From: Janthinobacterium sp. 344
GTDB lineage: Bacteria > Pseudomonadota > Gammaproteobacteria > Burkholderiales > Burkholderiaceae_D
Direction: 5' to 3'
NCBI RefSeq assembly: GCF_900112025.1
Contig: NZ_FOKL01000007.1
Span: 124,001-188,000 of the forward strand
DNA: 64,000 nucleotides
Positions within the stretch are counted from its first letter, which is position 1. The number at the start of each line of letters is the position of its first letter. The translations under genes were made by a program, and so were the position numbers. The notes below the pieces were generated by a model. That model was not told the origin of the DNA. It did no database searches and worked only from the letters and a program-made list of their open reading frames with translations. This document shows positions 20,933-29,894 of the stretch, piece by piece.

Positions 20933-22249
20933 ATGAATCCGAAATTGCTGTTCTGGGTACCGGCCGCCTTGCGCATGGTGCTGGCGCTGCTGGGCGTGGC
21001 CGTCGTCTGGTATCTGTTTGGCGCCACGTATGCGCTGGGCATCGCCTTCGTGCTGATGGCCATGATGGTGTTCGTGCAGCTGTCCTACCTGTTCCAGCTG
21101 AGTAACTGGCTGGACAACCCGCAAAGCGCCAAGCTGCCCGACGGCTGGGGCGCCTGGACCAGCATCTTCGCGCGCCTGTACCGCATGCGCCGCGACGACG
21201 AGAAAAACCAGGCCGAGCTGACGGAATGGCTGGCGCGTTTCCGCCAGGCCATGCACCTGCTGCCCGACGGCGTCGTCATCATGGACGATGTGCTGTTCCT
21301 CGAATGGTGCAATCCCGCCGCCGAGAAACACCTGGGCCTCACGCACGAGCGCGACAAGGGCATGCGCGTCACCAACCTGATCCGCAGCCCCGAGTTCATG
21401 GATTACATCATACTGGGCCGCTACGACCAGCCGCTGACGATCACCTTCCGCAACCGCAAGCTGATCGTGCAGATCATCCCGTTCGAGAACCGCCGCCAGA
21501 TTCTCGTCACGCACGACGTGACGGAAACGGAACGCATCGAGATGATGCGCCGCGACTTCATCGCCAATGCCTCGCACGAATTGCGCACGCCGCTGACGGT
21601 CATCGTCGGCTTCCTGGAAATCGCTTCCGCCGAGCTGGACCTGGACGCCGCCACGCGCGCCGCCCACCTCAAGCTGATGACGGAGCAGGGCCACCGCATG
21701 CAGCATTTGATCGAGGACATGCTGACCCTGTCGCGCCTGGAATCGGTCGACTACCCGCTGCGCCCCGAGCCGGTGGATATCAAGAAGCTGATGCAGCAAG
21801 TCTTGCGCGACGCCAAGGCGCTCTCGGCCGGCAAGCATGACGTCAGGATGGAATGCAATGGCCCTGACGTGCTGGGCAGCTACGACGAGCTGTACAGCGC
21901 GTTCGGCAACCTGGCCTCGAACGCCGTGCGCTACACGCCGGCCGGCGGCAGCATCACCCTGCGCTGGCAGGATGGCCCGGCCGGACCGCAGTTCATCGCG
22001 CAAGACACGGGCATCGGCATCAGCCCCGAGCATATCTCGCGCCTGACGGAACGTTTCTACCGCGTCGACAAGAGCCGTTCGCGCGAAACGCAGGGCACGG
22101 GACTGGGCCTGGCCATCGTCAAGCACGTGCTGCTGCGCCATGGCGGAACGCTGGCCATCCAGTCCGTGGCCGACAAGGGCAGCAGCTTTATCGTCAGCAT
22201 GCCCAAGTCCGTCGTCACGCCGCTGCAGGGCGAATTGCTGGTCAAGTAA
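20933..22249 (+). CDS. phoR: Phosphate-regulon sensor kinase PhoR
   Basis: 438 residues. Two short N-terminal membrane segments (about 8-55) with essentially no periplasmic loop, a linker, a PAS domain ('VIMDDVLFLEWCNPAAEKHLGL', about 110-190), the dimerisation/phosphoacceptor helix with His215 in 'NASHELRTPLTV', and a HATPase domain with 'TGIGISPEH' and 'GTGLGLAIVKHVL'. The lack of a periplasmic sensor agrees with PhoR reading the Pst-PhoU complex rather than phosphate itself. Confidence 0.96.
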   Translation: MNPKLLFWVPAALRMVLALLGVAVVWYLFGATYALGIAFVLMAMMVFVQLSYLFQLSNWLDNPQSAKLPDGWGAWTSIFARLYRMRRDDEKNQAELTEWLARFRQAMHLLPDGVVIMDDVLFLEWCNPAAEKHLGLTHERDKGMRVTNLIRSPEFMDYIILGRYDQPLTITFRNRKLIVQIIPFENRRQILVTHDVTETERIEMMRRDFIANASHELRTPLTVIVGFLEIASAELDLDAATRAAHLKLMTEQGHRMQHLIEDMLTLSRLESVDYPLRPEPVDIKKLMQQVLRDAKALSAGKHDVRMECNGPDVLGSYDELYSAFGNLASNAVRYTPAGGSITLRWQDGPAGPQFIAQDTGIGISPEHISRLTERFYRVDKSRSRETQGTGLGLAIVKHVLLRHGGTLAIQSVADKGSSFIVSMPKSVVTPLQGELLVK

Positions 22250-22317
22250 GCGGGAAGGGCACTCCCTGTTTCCCCGGTGACTGGTGCAATGTTGGCAAAA
22301 GTCGTTACAATCGGGCC

Positions 22318-23514
22318 ATGACTTTAATCAACGCTTCCTTTCGCCATGCCGGCGCGCAGCAACTGGCGCAATCGCTGCTCGCCGCGCGCCAGGCCACCTT
22401 GTCCCTGTTCGATTGTTACGTGTCCGCCGGGCTCGACGTGGTGGAGCGCATGCCGCGCCACGCGCAGCTCAATCCACCGCTGTGGCAGCTTGCGCACATC
22501 GCCTGGTTTGCCGAATGGTACATCCTGCGCGAAGCGCCATCGAGCCATCCGGCCGATGCCGTGTATAACTCCCTGCTGACGCGCGGCGACGACTTGTTCG
22601 ATGCGAATATGCTGGAACAGCGGGCGCGCTGGAAACTCGGCCTGCCCAGTCCCGGCGCCGTGAAAACGTATTGCCACGAAGTGCTCGACCGCGTGCTGGA
22701 CAAGCTCTCGCGCGAAGCCAATGTCGACGGCGCCCTGTATCCTTACCGGCTGGCGCTGGCGCATGAGGATATGTGCGGCGAAGAAATGCTGGCCGGCTTG
22801 CAATGGCTGGGCGTGGAAGCGCCCGAGACCCTGGCCGCCAGTCCGGCCCTGCCGCTGCCGGCCGGCCAGATTGCCTTTCCGGGCGGCAGCATCGAACTGG
22901 GTTCGCGCCGCGATGCGGGCTTTACCTTCGACAATGAATGTCCGCCGTACGCCAGCTACGTGGCGCCATTTTCCATCGACGCCGTGCCCGTGTCGAATGC
23001 CCAGTATGCCGATTTCGTCTCGGACGGCGGCTACCAGAACCGCCAGTTCTGGAGCGCGGCCGGCAGCGCCTGGCTGATGCGGCAGGAGCGTTCGTCGCCC
23101 CTGTACTGGCTGCGCGAGGCGACGCAGTGGCGCACCATGCGTTTCGGGCGGCGCACCACCTTGCCGCCGAACGAAGCCGTGCGCCACATCAATTTGTATG
23201 AGGCGCAAGCGTATTGCGCCTGGGCCGGGCGCCGCCTGGCGAGCGAGGCGGAATGGGAGTATGCTGCGCTGTCCGGCCATCCGCGGTTCCACTGGGGCCA
23301 GGTGTGGGAGTGGACTGCGACGCCGTTCGAACCGTATCCGGGCTTCGTGCCCGACGCCTGGCGTGAATATTCGACGCCGTATTTCATGCAGCACCAGGTG
23401 CTGCGCGGCGCCGCCTTCGCCACGCCTCCGCGCCTGCGTTCGCCGCACATGCGCGCCTTCCACGCGCCCGAGCGGGGCGACATCTTTGCCGGCCTGCGCA
23501 CTTGCGCCTGGTAA
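22318..23514 (+). CDS. EgtB/SenA-like non-haem iron enzyme with altered metal site
   Basis: 398 residues: N-terminal DinB-like four-helix domain (about 10-170) and C-terminal formylglycine-generating-enzyme (SUMF1) domain (about 185-398). This architecture is shared by EgtB, which joins a sulfur donor to trimethylhistidine, and SenA, its selenium counterpart. EgtB binds iron with three histidines; here the aligned positions appear to be His60 ('LAHIAWFAEWYI'), His149 and Cys153 in 'HEDMCGEE', so the third ligand is Cys. The end 'DIFAGLRTCAW', with a near-terminal Cys, looks more like SenA as I recall it. No senB, senC or egtD lies beside it, so I give no symbol. Confidence 0.8.
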   Translation: MTLINASFRHAGAQQLAQSLLAARQATLSLFDCYVSAGLDVVERMPRHAQLNPPLWQLAHIAWFAEWYILREAPSSHPADAVYNSLLTRGDDLFDANMLEQRARWKLGLPSPGAVKTYCHEVLDRVLDKLSREANVDGALYPYRLALAHEDMCGEEMLAGLQWLGVEAPETLAASPALPLPAGQIAFPGGSIELGSRRDAGFTFDNECPPYASYVAPFSIDAVPVSNAQYADFVSDGGYQNRQFWSAAGSAWLMRQERSSPLYWLREATQWRTMRFGRRTTLPPNEAVRHINLYEAQAYCAWAGRRLASEAEWEYAALSGHPRFHWGQVWEWTATPFEPYPGFVPDAWREYSTPYFMQHQVLRGAAFATPPRLRSPHMRAFHAPERGDIFAGLRTCAW

Positions 23515-23548
23515 AGGTTGGCAGCCGTAACAATTTTCAGGATTCCTT

Positions 23549-25489
23549 TTGAGTACAGATAACGCCCCGCAGTTCATTCCCAAACGCATCACGCCCACGC
23601 CGGAACAGGTCGCCATCCAGACGGCGCAAAAGAAAGTCGTCCTGATCGACGCCAACGCCGGCGCCGCCAAGACGACGACCCTGGCCCTGCGCCTGGCTGA
23701 AGCCTTGCACCGGGGCCGCGCGCCCGAACGCATGCTGGCCCTGGTGTTTACGGAAGCGGCGCGCGTGGCCCTGCGCCAGCGCCTGCTGGACGTGGGCGTG
23801 CCGCTGGGCGTCGTCAAGCGCCTGACGGTCGATACCTTCGACGCCTTTGCCGCCAAGGTGCTGTTACAGATGGAAAACATGCAGGTAGCAATCATGCGCA
23901 GCGATGAAGAGCTGCGCCCCGTGGCGTGGGAAGCGCTGGAAGTGGTCTCCGAGAAATACGCTCACCGCTATGCGCTGGAAATCAATACGACGAATGGCGC
24001 CATCGCCGAATTCCTGAAACTGCAATTGCGCACCAAGGCGCGCATGGATTTCCAGCATCCCGACTTCGAGAGCAATTCCCTCGATGACAACCTGGAACTG
24101 CTGGGCATGTCGCGCACGCATTATCTGTGGCTGCGCGAATACGAGGGCTTGCGCGGGGCCGACACGGGCGACATCCAGTTCCGCGCGCCGTTCGACGCCA
24201 CCTACGACCTGGTGCGCATGCTCGACGGCGACGAGCCGCTGCGCCAGCAATTGCCCGCCTTCCAGATCATCGTGGCCGATGAATTGCACGACTTGAATGA
24301 AGCGTCGTTCCGCCTGCTGACCATGCTGATACGCCGTGGCAATGCGTTTTTCTGCGGCGCCGGCGACAAGGATCAAGTGATTTACACGTGGTCGGGTGCC
24401 GACCACCGCTTCCTGCGCCAGCGCTTCGAGCAGGAATTCCCCGCCTTGCAGCGATTGCCGCTGACGGCGTCCTACCGCTACGGCCCGCAGCTGGCGCAGG
24501 CCGTGGGCATGCTGAAAAACAAGGCCAGCGTGTCGGCCCTGTCGCGCGCGACTGTCATCGAAGTGCTGCAGTATGAGCATGCGCAGCCGCAGGCGTGCAG
24601 CGCGCAGCTGATCGCCGCGCTCGAACATGCGCATGCGGGCACGACGGCCATCCTGCTGCGCGACCGCGACCAGGCGATCCGCGTGGAAACGGCGCTGTTC
24701 CAGAGCGGCATCGCCTACGGGCTGGTGGACATGCACAGCTATCTGCTGAGCCAGGAAGTGCTGATGCTGCGCGGCATGGTCGCCATCGCCCGCAAGGATT
24801 TGCACGCGATCAAGAGCGGCCCGCGCCGCGGCGAGATCCTCGAAGCCCTGGTGGCTTTCGCGGAAATCCCGTTTACGCGTACGGAGTTGCAGCAAGCCAA
24901 GGCCGACGTGGCCAATTATCCCGACTTGCTGGAAGGCTTCTTGACGAACCAGCTGGCCAAGTCGGTCAACCAGGCCAAGGCGGCCCTGACCCAGGCGGCC
25001 GTCGACTACCTGCGCGCGCTGCCCCCCGATGCCCTGGCGGGCGACGCCCTGCAGCACATCTTTGCACTGATGCAACTGGAACAGACGGCGCGCCGCATCT
25101 ACGTTGATCCGGCCCAGGCCCGCGTCGTCGCCCGTTCCCTGCACGGTTTCATCGACGTGTGCCGCGAGGCGGGCGTGGCGCTGGCGGGCTTTGCCGGTTG
25201 GCTGGGCGAGATGGAAGAGGCCGTGACGGTGTCGACCGGCAAGGCCAAACTGGTCATCGCCTGCATCGACCAGATCAAGGGCCTGGAATACCACCACGTG
25301 ATCCTGCCTTACCTGGCCGTCGATGAATTCCCGCGCAGCAAGAGCGACCCGCTGGAAGAGGAAAACCGCTTCTATGTGGCGGCCACGCGCGCGCGCGACA
25401 GGCTGACCTTGCTGACGCCGGAAGACCCTGCCTACCGGAGCCGCTACATCGCCGCCCTGCAGCTCAAGATTGTTGCGTCCAAGTCATAG
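23549..25489 (+). CDS. UvrD/PcrA-like superfamily 1 helicase
   Basis: 646 residues from a TTG start with AGGA seven bases upstream. SF1 motifs are recognisable: motif I 'DANAGAAKTTTLALR' (34-48), motif II 'IIVADELHDLNEAS', motif III 'FFCGAGDKDQVIYTWSGA', and motif VI 'FYVAATRARDRLTLL' near the end. The Walker A departs from GxGSGKT: the residues before Lys41 are Ala-Ala. It is probably a DNA helicase or translocase in repair, though substrates cannot be told from sequence. It follows the EgtB/SenA-like gene after 34 bp with no evident functional link. Confidence 0.85.
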   Translation: MSTDNAPQFIPKRITPTPEQVAIQTAQKKVVLIDANAGAAKTTTLALRLAEALHRGRAPERMLALVFTEAARVALRQRLLDVGVPLGVVKRLTVDTFDAFAAKVLLQMENMQVAIMRSDEELRPVAWEALEVVSEKYAHRYALEINTTNGAIAEFLKLQLRTKARMDFQHPDFESNSLDDNLELLGMSRTHYLWLREYEGLRGADTGDIQFRAPFDATYDLVRMLDGDEPLRQQLPAFQIIVADELHDLNEASFRLLTMLIRRGNAFFCGAGDKDQVIYTWSGADHRFLRQRFEQEFPALQRLPLTASYRYGPQLAQAVGMLKNKASVSALSRATVIEVLQYEHAQPQACSAQLIAALEHAHAGTTAILLRDRDQAIRVETALFQSGIAYGLVDMHSYLLSQEVLMLRGMVAIARKDLHAIKSGPRRGEILEALVAFAEIPFTRTELQQAKADVANYPDLLEGFLTNQLAKSVNQAKAALTQAAVDYLRALPPDALAGDALQHIFALMQLEQTARRIYVDPAQARVVARSLHGFIDVCREAGVALAGFAGWLGEMEEAVTVSTGKAKLVIACIDQIKGLEYHHVILPYLAVDEFPRSKSDPLEEENRFYVAATRARDRLTLLTPEDPAYRSRYIAALQLKIVASKS

Positions 25490-25582
25490 ATCTTTTGCCG
25501 TGCGGCCGCTTTTTGCGAAAGACGAAAGCGGGCATACTGGGCTGGTGTGATTGACAGCAATCTAACCAGACAGGGAGTAAAT

Positions 25583-26485
25583 ATGCAGGTATTTTTGACA
25601 GGCGCGGCAGGTTTCATCGGCAGTTCCATCGCGGCGGGCCTCGTGCGCGCCGGCCACCAGGTGACGGGCCTCGTGCGCAAGCCGGAACAGGTGGCCGAGC
25701 TGGCCACCATCGGCGTGCAGGGCATCGTCGGCACCTTGAACGACCGCGACCTCATCATCGAGCAGGCGAGGGCGGCGGACGCCGTCATCAACGCGGCCAG
25801 CAGCGACCACCGGGGCGCCGTGGAAGCCATCATCGAGGCGCTGGCCGGCAGCAACAAGCCTTTCCTCCACACCAGCGGCTCGTCCATCGTGGGCGACGCC
25901 TCGGGCGGCGAGGGCACGGAGCAAATTTACTTTGAAGACCAGCTGCCGGCCCCCACGGCCGACAAGGCGGCCAGGGTCGCCATCGACGACCTGATCCTGG
26001 CCAGCGCGGCGCAAGGCGTGCGCGCGAGCGTGCTGTGCAACACCCTGATCTACGGCCACGGCGCCTTGCCGCGCGACAGCGTGCAATTGCCCCGCCTATT
26101 GAAACAGGCGCGCAAGAGCGGCATCGTGCGCCACGTGGGGCCGGGCCGCAATATCTGGTCCAACGTGCACATCGACGATGTCGTCAGCCTGTATCTGCTG
26201 GCGCTGGAAAAATCGCCCGCCGGCACCTTCTACTTTGTCGAATCGGGCGAAGCGGCCTTCCGCGACACGACGGCCGCCATCGCCGAGGCCTTGCAATTGG
26301 GCCCGGCGCAGGACTGGCCGCTGCCCGAGGCGATCGCCGAATGGGGCTACGAAATGGCCTCCTATGGCCTCGGTTCCAACAGCCGCGTGCGTGGCGAGCG
26401 GGCGCGCAAGCTGCTGGGCTGGCAGCCGCAGGGACCGTCCGTGCTGGCGTGGATCGAGCGCGACATGCTCAACGCGCCGCATTAA
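25583..26485 (+). CDS. NAD-dependent epimerase/dehydratase-family (extended SDR) protein
   Basis: 300 residues starting at 'MQVFLTGAAGFIGSSIAAGL', which holds the Rossmann motif GAAGFIG, behind an AGGGAGT ribosome site; an in-frame start 36 bases upstream is unlikely. Later 'FLHTSGSSIVGD' and 'NIWSNVHIDDVVSLYLLALE' fit extended, atypical SDRs. The canonical Tyr-x3-Lys is not clear, so it may act on a nucleotide-sugar or be a non-catalytic reductase. It stands alone. Confidence 0.85.
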   Translation: MQVFLTGAAGFIGSSIAAGLVRAGHQVTGLVRKPEQVAELATIGVQGIVGTLNDRDLIIEQARAADAVINAASSDHRGAVEAIIEALAGSNKPFLHTSGSSIVGDASGGEGTEQIYFEDQLPAPTADKAARVAIDDLILASAAQGVRASVLCNTLIYGHGALPRDSVQLPRLLKQARKSGIVRHVGPGRNIWSNVHIDDVVSLYLLALEKSPAGTFYFVESGEAAFRDTTAAIAEALQLGPAQDWPLPEAIAEWGYEMASYGLGSNSRVRGERARKLLGWQPQGPSVLAWIERDMLNAPH

Positions 26486-26575
26486 CCGGCCGCATGGGTT
26501 GATGTAACTCAGCAAGGGTGTTTCTGTGTGCGCTAGCGAACGGTGAAATTTCGCAATCGGGAGTATGATGACTTT

Positions 26576-26756
26576 GCTTGGTTGAGACGCACTGCCGTGA
26601 AGTTGGCGGCATGTTCGATCTTCCAGCAGGTCAGCCGGTCGCCTCAAGGATCGGCACCATATTTCTTTGCATGCGCATCGTGACGCCGCGCATGGGATCC
26701 GTAAGTCGTGTACTGCATTAACCCCTTCAAGGCCGGCGCTAGCCGGTCTTTTTTTT
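26576..26756 (+). ncRNA. Candidate structured RNA ending in a terminator
   Basis: About 180 bases without a convincing reading frame. A TATGAT -10 element at 26564-26569 (the -35 is poor) would start transcription near 26576. Pairing segments include TTGAGACG with CGCCTCAA (one mismatch), GGATC with GATCC, and CATGCGC with GCGCATG. It ends in the intrinsic terminator at 26731-26756. The length is close to that of 6S RNA, but I cannot match its conserved bubble and do not name it. It could also be the leader of the following operon. Confidence 0.35.
26731..26756 (+). terminator. Intrinsic terminator
   Basis: GGCCGGC (26731-26737), loop GCTA, GCCGGTC (26742-26748, one G-T pair), followed by eight T's. 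It ends whatever is transcribed through 26500-26730. Confidence 0.85.
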
Positions 26757-26873
26757 CGCCTTTTCCTCCCGCTGTCGCCATCCACCGCAGCATATCCGCC
26801 ATTCGCCGAAGAAGGCTGTCGCCGCACGCCCATCGCGCGTATCTTGGCGATGAACCAACAACAAGGGGGTCTC

Positions 26874-27257
26874 GTGAAACCAGAACAAGCGTATTGCCGG
26901 CGTACCCAGCTGCTGTGGGGCGTGCTGCTGATCGCCATCGGCGCCGTCATCCTGCTGGACCGGCTCGATGTGATCATCCTCCACGATTACTATTCACTAT
27001 GGCATTATTGGCCATTGATCATGGTTGCCTTCGGCCTCAACAAGCTGGTCGCGCCCGTGTCCGCCAAACAGGTATTGAGCGGCCTGTGGCTGATCTTCTT
27101 TGCCGCCTGGTGGTATGTCTCGTATGAAGAACTGTGGAACCTGAGTTTCTACAACAGCTGGCCAGCCCTGCTGATCGCCTGGGGCGTGGGGCTGGTGCTC
27201 GAACCGTTGCTGAAAAAACACTTTATTGCCTACCGGGAGTCCGAGCATGAAAAATAA
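26874..27257 (+). CDS. DUF5668/LiaI-like membrane protein
   Basis: 127 residues from the GTG at 26874, chosen because AAGGGGG lies six bases before it; the in-frame ATG at 26850 lacks a site. Four hydrophobic helices ('LLWGVLLIAIGAVILLDRLD', 'YSLWHYWPLIMVAFGLNKL' and two more) show the LiaI/LiaF transmembrane pattern of paired short helices with W-P-x-x-x motifs. It overlaps the next gene by 11 bases and begins a four-gene operon with a LiaF-like protein and a LytS/LytTR pair. Probably part of envelope-stress sensing. Confidence 0.75.
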   Translation: MKPEQAYCRRTQLLWGVLLIAIGAVILLDRLDVIILHDYYSLWHYWPLIMVAFGLNKLVAPVSAKQVLSGLWLIFFAAWWYVSYEELWNLSFYNSWPALLIAWGVGLVLEPLLKKHFIAYRESEHEK

Positions 27258-28062
27258 ACCGCCGCCGCATTCGCCATCGCAGATCGTGCTGGGCGTGATC
27301 GTCATCGGCCTGGGCTTGTTGTTCCTGCTCGACAACCTGGGCTTCATCAATGTGCGCTATACCTTCCGCTTCTGGCCCACGGTCCTGATCGTCTTTGGCC
27401 TGCTGAAACTGTCGCAAAGCCGCAGCGCGAACGGCTACTTGCTTGGCGGCATGCTGGTCTTCCTGGGCGTAGTCTGGACCCTCAAGCACATGGGGATCTT
27501 CTACATGAACTGGGACGTGCTGTGGCCGCTGCTGATCATCGGCGTCGGCGTGGCCGTCGTCTCGAAGTCCCTGCCCGGTTCGCAGCAACGGCTGCGCCGC
27601 CGGCGCTTTTCTGCGCAGCAAGACAGCACGGCGCCGGCCGATGCGTTTGGCCAGGCCAGGAATGGCGCCGTCTCGCTCGACAAGCAAGCCGCCTCGGCAG
27701 CGCCAGGCGCTGGCGCTGGCGCGCAAGCCGACGACGACAGCATCATCGAGGTGACGGCCATCCTCGGCGGTTATGTGCGGCGCGTGTCGTCGCAGCGTTT
27801 CAAGGGCGGCGACATCAATGTCATCATGGCCGGCTGTGAAATCGACTTGCGCCAGGCCTCGATCGAAGGCGAAGCCGTGCTGAACGTGTTTGCCCTGTGC
27901 GGCGGCATCACCATCAAGATTCCGCCTGACTGGAGCGTCGTGCTGCAGGGCACGCCCATCCTCGGCGGCTTCGAAGAGAAGACCATCGTGCCGCCGAACA
28001 AGGACAAGCGTTTGTACGTGACGGGCTACGCCATCATGGGCGGCCTGGAAATCCGCAACTAG
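27247..28062 (+). CDS. LiaF-like envelope-stress membrane protein
   Basis: 271 residues from the ATG at 27247 (GGGAGT ribosome site). N-terminal four-helix membrane part (about 10-110) of the DUF5668 type, an Arg/Ala-rich linker (115-165), and a C-terminal beta-rich domain ('IIEVTAILGGYVRRVSSQRF' to the end, 'AIMGGLEIRN') matching the cell-wall-active antibiotic response domain of LiaF. In Firmicutes LiaF restrains a stress-sensing kinase; here the following genes are a kinase and a regulator of the LytTR class rather than LiaSR. Confidence 0.85.
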   Translation: MKNKPPPHSPSQIVLGVIVIGLGLLFLLDNLGFINVRYTFRFWPTVLIVFGLLKLSQSRSANGYLLGGMLVFLGVVWTLKHMGIFYMNWDVLWPLLIIGVGVAVVSKSLPGSQQRLRRRRFSAQQDSTAPADAFGQARNGAVSLDKQAASAAPGAGAGAQADDDSIIEVTAILGGYVRRVSSQRFKGGDINVIMAGCEIDLRQASIEGEAVLNVFALCGGITIKIPPDWSVVLQGTPILGGFEEKTIVPPNKDKRLYVTGYAIMGGLEIRN

Positions 28063-28068
28063 GCGCGC

Positions 28069-29145
28069 ATGTCCGGGGCCTTGTCGAAGCGGCGCGGCGC
28101 CGTGGCGGGTGTGCTGGTGTGCATGATGCTGGGCCTGGCCCTGGCGTCGGCGCTGGCCAGGGTGGCCCACGCGCCATGGCTCAACGCGGCCTTGCTGGTG
28201 GTGCCTGCCACGCTCGTGTATGCGATCGGCACGGCTTTTTCCGCGTTTTACCTGTGCCGCGCCTATCCTTTGAGCACCCGCCATCCGGCCGCCATCGCCG
28301 GCGTGATGGGCGTGGCGGCCCTGTTCGCGGGGCTGCTGTGGGCCACCCTGCTGCAATTCCTGAACAGCGTCAGCCTGCTGCCGGACGTGCGCTGGCTGGG
28401 CGTGAACCTGACGCAATCGCTGCTGGCCCTGTTCTTTGGCCTGGGCGTGCTGCTGTATTGCCTGGCCGTCGCCGTGCATTATCTGCTGCTCGAATTCGTG
28501 CGCGCCAGGATGGCCGAGCAGCGCGGGCTGGAAGCGCAGCTGATGGCGCAGGAAGCGCAGCTGCGCATGCTGCGCACGCAGATCGACCCGCATTTCCTCT
28601 TCAACAGCCTCAATTCCATCAGTGCCTTGACGTCCATCAATGCGGCCGGCGCGCGCCGGATGACGCTGGAGCTGGCCAGCTTCTTTCGCCAGAGCTTGAG
28701 CATGGAAGCGCACAGGAAAATCACCGTGGCGCAGGAATTGCTGCTGATCCGCCACTTTCTCGCCATCGAACAGGTGCGTTTCGGCGAACGCCTGCAGGTC
28801 GGGGAAGACATCGACGATGCCGCGCTGGCTTGTTTGCTGCCGCCCATGCTGATCCAGCCGCTGGTGGAAAATGCCGTCAAGCATGGCATCTGCGGCTTGA
28901 CGGAGGGTGGCGTCATCACGCTCCACGTGCGGCGCGCGGGCAGCCTGCTGTATATCGACCTGCGCAACCCGGTGGCGGCGGACCAGGCGTCGGCGCGCGG
29001 CAATGGCCTAGGCCTGGAAAACGTGCGCCAGCGCCTGGCTGGCGCGTATGGCCACGAGGCCAGCGTGCACTGGGCGCGGCGCGGCGCCCTATTTGAAGTG
29101 ACGCTATCGATGCCGGCGCAGACCGGCGAGACGGAGGAAACATGA
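28069..29145 (+). CDS. LytS/YehU-type sensor histidine kinase
   Basis: 358 residues. Four hydrophobic segments (about 12-145), a short coiled linker, then the His_kinase domain with phospho-acceptor His175 in 'DPHFLFNSLNSISALTS' and a degenerate HATPase ('PLVENAVKHGI', 'GNGLGLENVRQRL'). It has no large extracellular sensor, so it may be driven by the LiaI/LiaF-like partners encoded just upstream. The stop overlaps the regulator gene (ATGA). Confidence 0.92.
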   Translation: MSGALSKRRGAVAGVLVCMMLGLALASALARVAHAPWLNAALLVVPATLVYAIGTAFSAFYLCRAYPLSTRHPAAIAGVMGVAALFAGLLWATLLQFLNSVSLLPDVRWLGVNLTQSLLALFFGLGVLLYCLAVAVHYLLLEFVRARMAEQRGLEAQLMAQEAQLRMLRTQIDPHFLFNSLNSISALTSINAAGARRMTLELASFFRQSLSMEAHRKITVAQELLLIRHFLAIEQVRFGERLQVGEDIDDAALACLLPPMLIQPLVENAVKHGICGLTEGGVITLHVRRAGSLLYIDLRNPVAADQASARGNGLGLENVRQRLAGAYGHEASVHWARRGALFEVTLSMPAQTGETEET

Positions 29146-29894
29146 TGCAGGCAAGAATGCGGGTGGCCATCGTCGACGATGAAGCGCTGGCGCGCGGCGT
29201 GCTGCGCGAATACCTGGCGCGCCATGACGATATCGAGATCGTGGCCGAATGCGCTAACGGTTTCGACGCCGTCAAGGCCATCGCGGAGCTGGAACCGGAA
29301 CTGGTCTTCCTCGACATCCAGATGCCGCGCCTGGACGGCTTCGAAGTGGCCGAACTGATCGGCGCAAAGTCCCGGCTGATCTTTGTCACGGCCTATGACC
29401 AGTATGCCTTGAAGGCGTTCGAATGCCACGCCTTGGACTATCTGCTCAAGCCGTTCAGCGAACAGCGTTTCGAGCAGGCGCTGGCCCATGCGCGCGCCCA
29501 CCGCGGCACGCCCGCCGCCTTGAACGCCGTGCAAACGCTGGCGCGCGAGGCGGCCACGCGCGTCGCGCCCCTGGACCGCGTGCTGATACGCGACGGCGCG
29601 AAAGTCCACGTCATCGCCAGCGCGCGCATCGATTACATCGAAGCACAGGACGATTACATCAGCATCCGTTCGGAAGGCAAGTCCTACCTGAAAAGCCAGC
29701 GCCTGAGCGAACTGGAGACCCAGCTGGACCCGGCCAGGTTCCTGCGCGTGCACCGGTCCTACCTGCTGAATATCGACAGCATCCGCCGCATCGAGGCGGC
29801 CACCAAGGACAGCCACGTGGCCATTTTGCGCGACGATACGAGGATACCTGTGAGCAAGGCGGGCTACCAGAAGCTGAAGTTACTGGTTGGCTAG
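29142..29894 (+). CDS. LytTR-type response regulator
   Basis: 250 residues. Receiver domain with Asp58 ('LVFLDIQMPRLDGF') and a LytTR DNA-binding domain (about 145-250; 'IEAQDDYISIRSEGKSYL', 'FLRVHRSYLLNI'). It is translationally coupled to the kinase. The last 15 bases overlap the 3' end of the convergent helicase gene on the minus strand. Targets are unknown; control of its own operon is a reasonable guess. Confidence 0.93.
   Translation: MMQARMRVAIVDDEALARGVLREYLARHDDIEIVAECANGFDAVKAIAELEPELVFLDIQMPRLDGFEVAELIGAKSRLIFVTAYDQYALKAFECHALDYLLKPFSEQRFEQALAHARAHRGTPAALNAVQTLAREAATRVAPLDRVLIRDGAKVHVIASARIDYIEAQDDYISIRSEGKSYLKSQRLSELETQLDPARFLRVHRSYLLNIDSIRRIEAATKDSHVAILRDDTRIPVSKAGYQKLKLLVG

Noticed and set aside
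26576-26756. Identification of the structured region as 6S RNA
   Set aside because: The length fits, but the central bubble and closing stems typical of 6S could not be found by eye.
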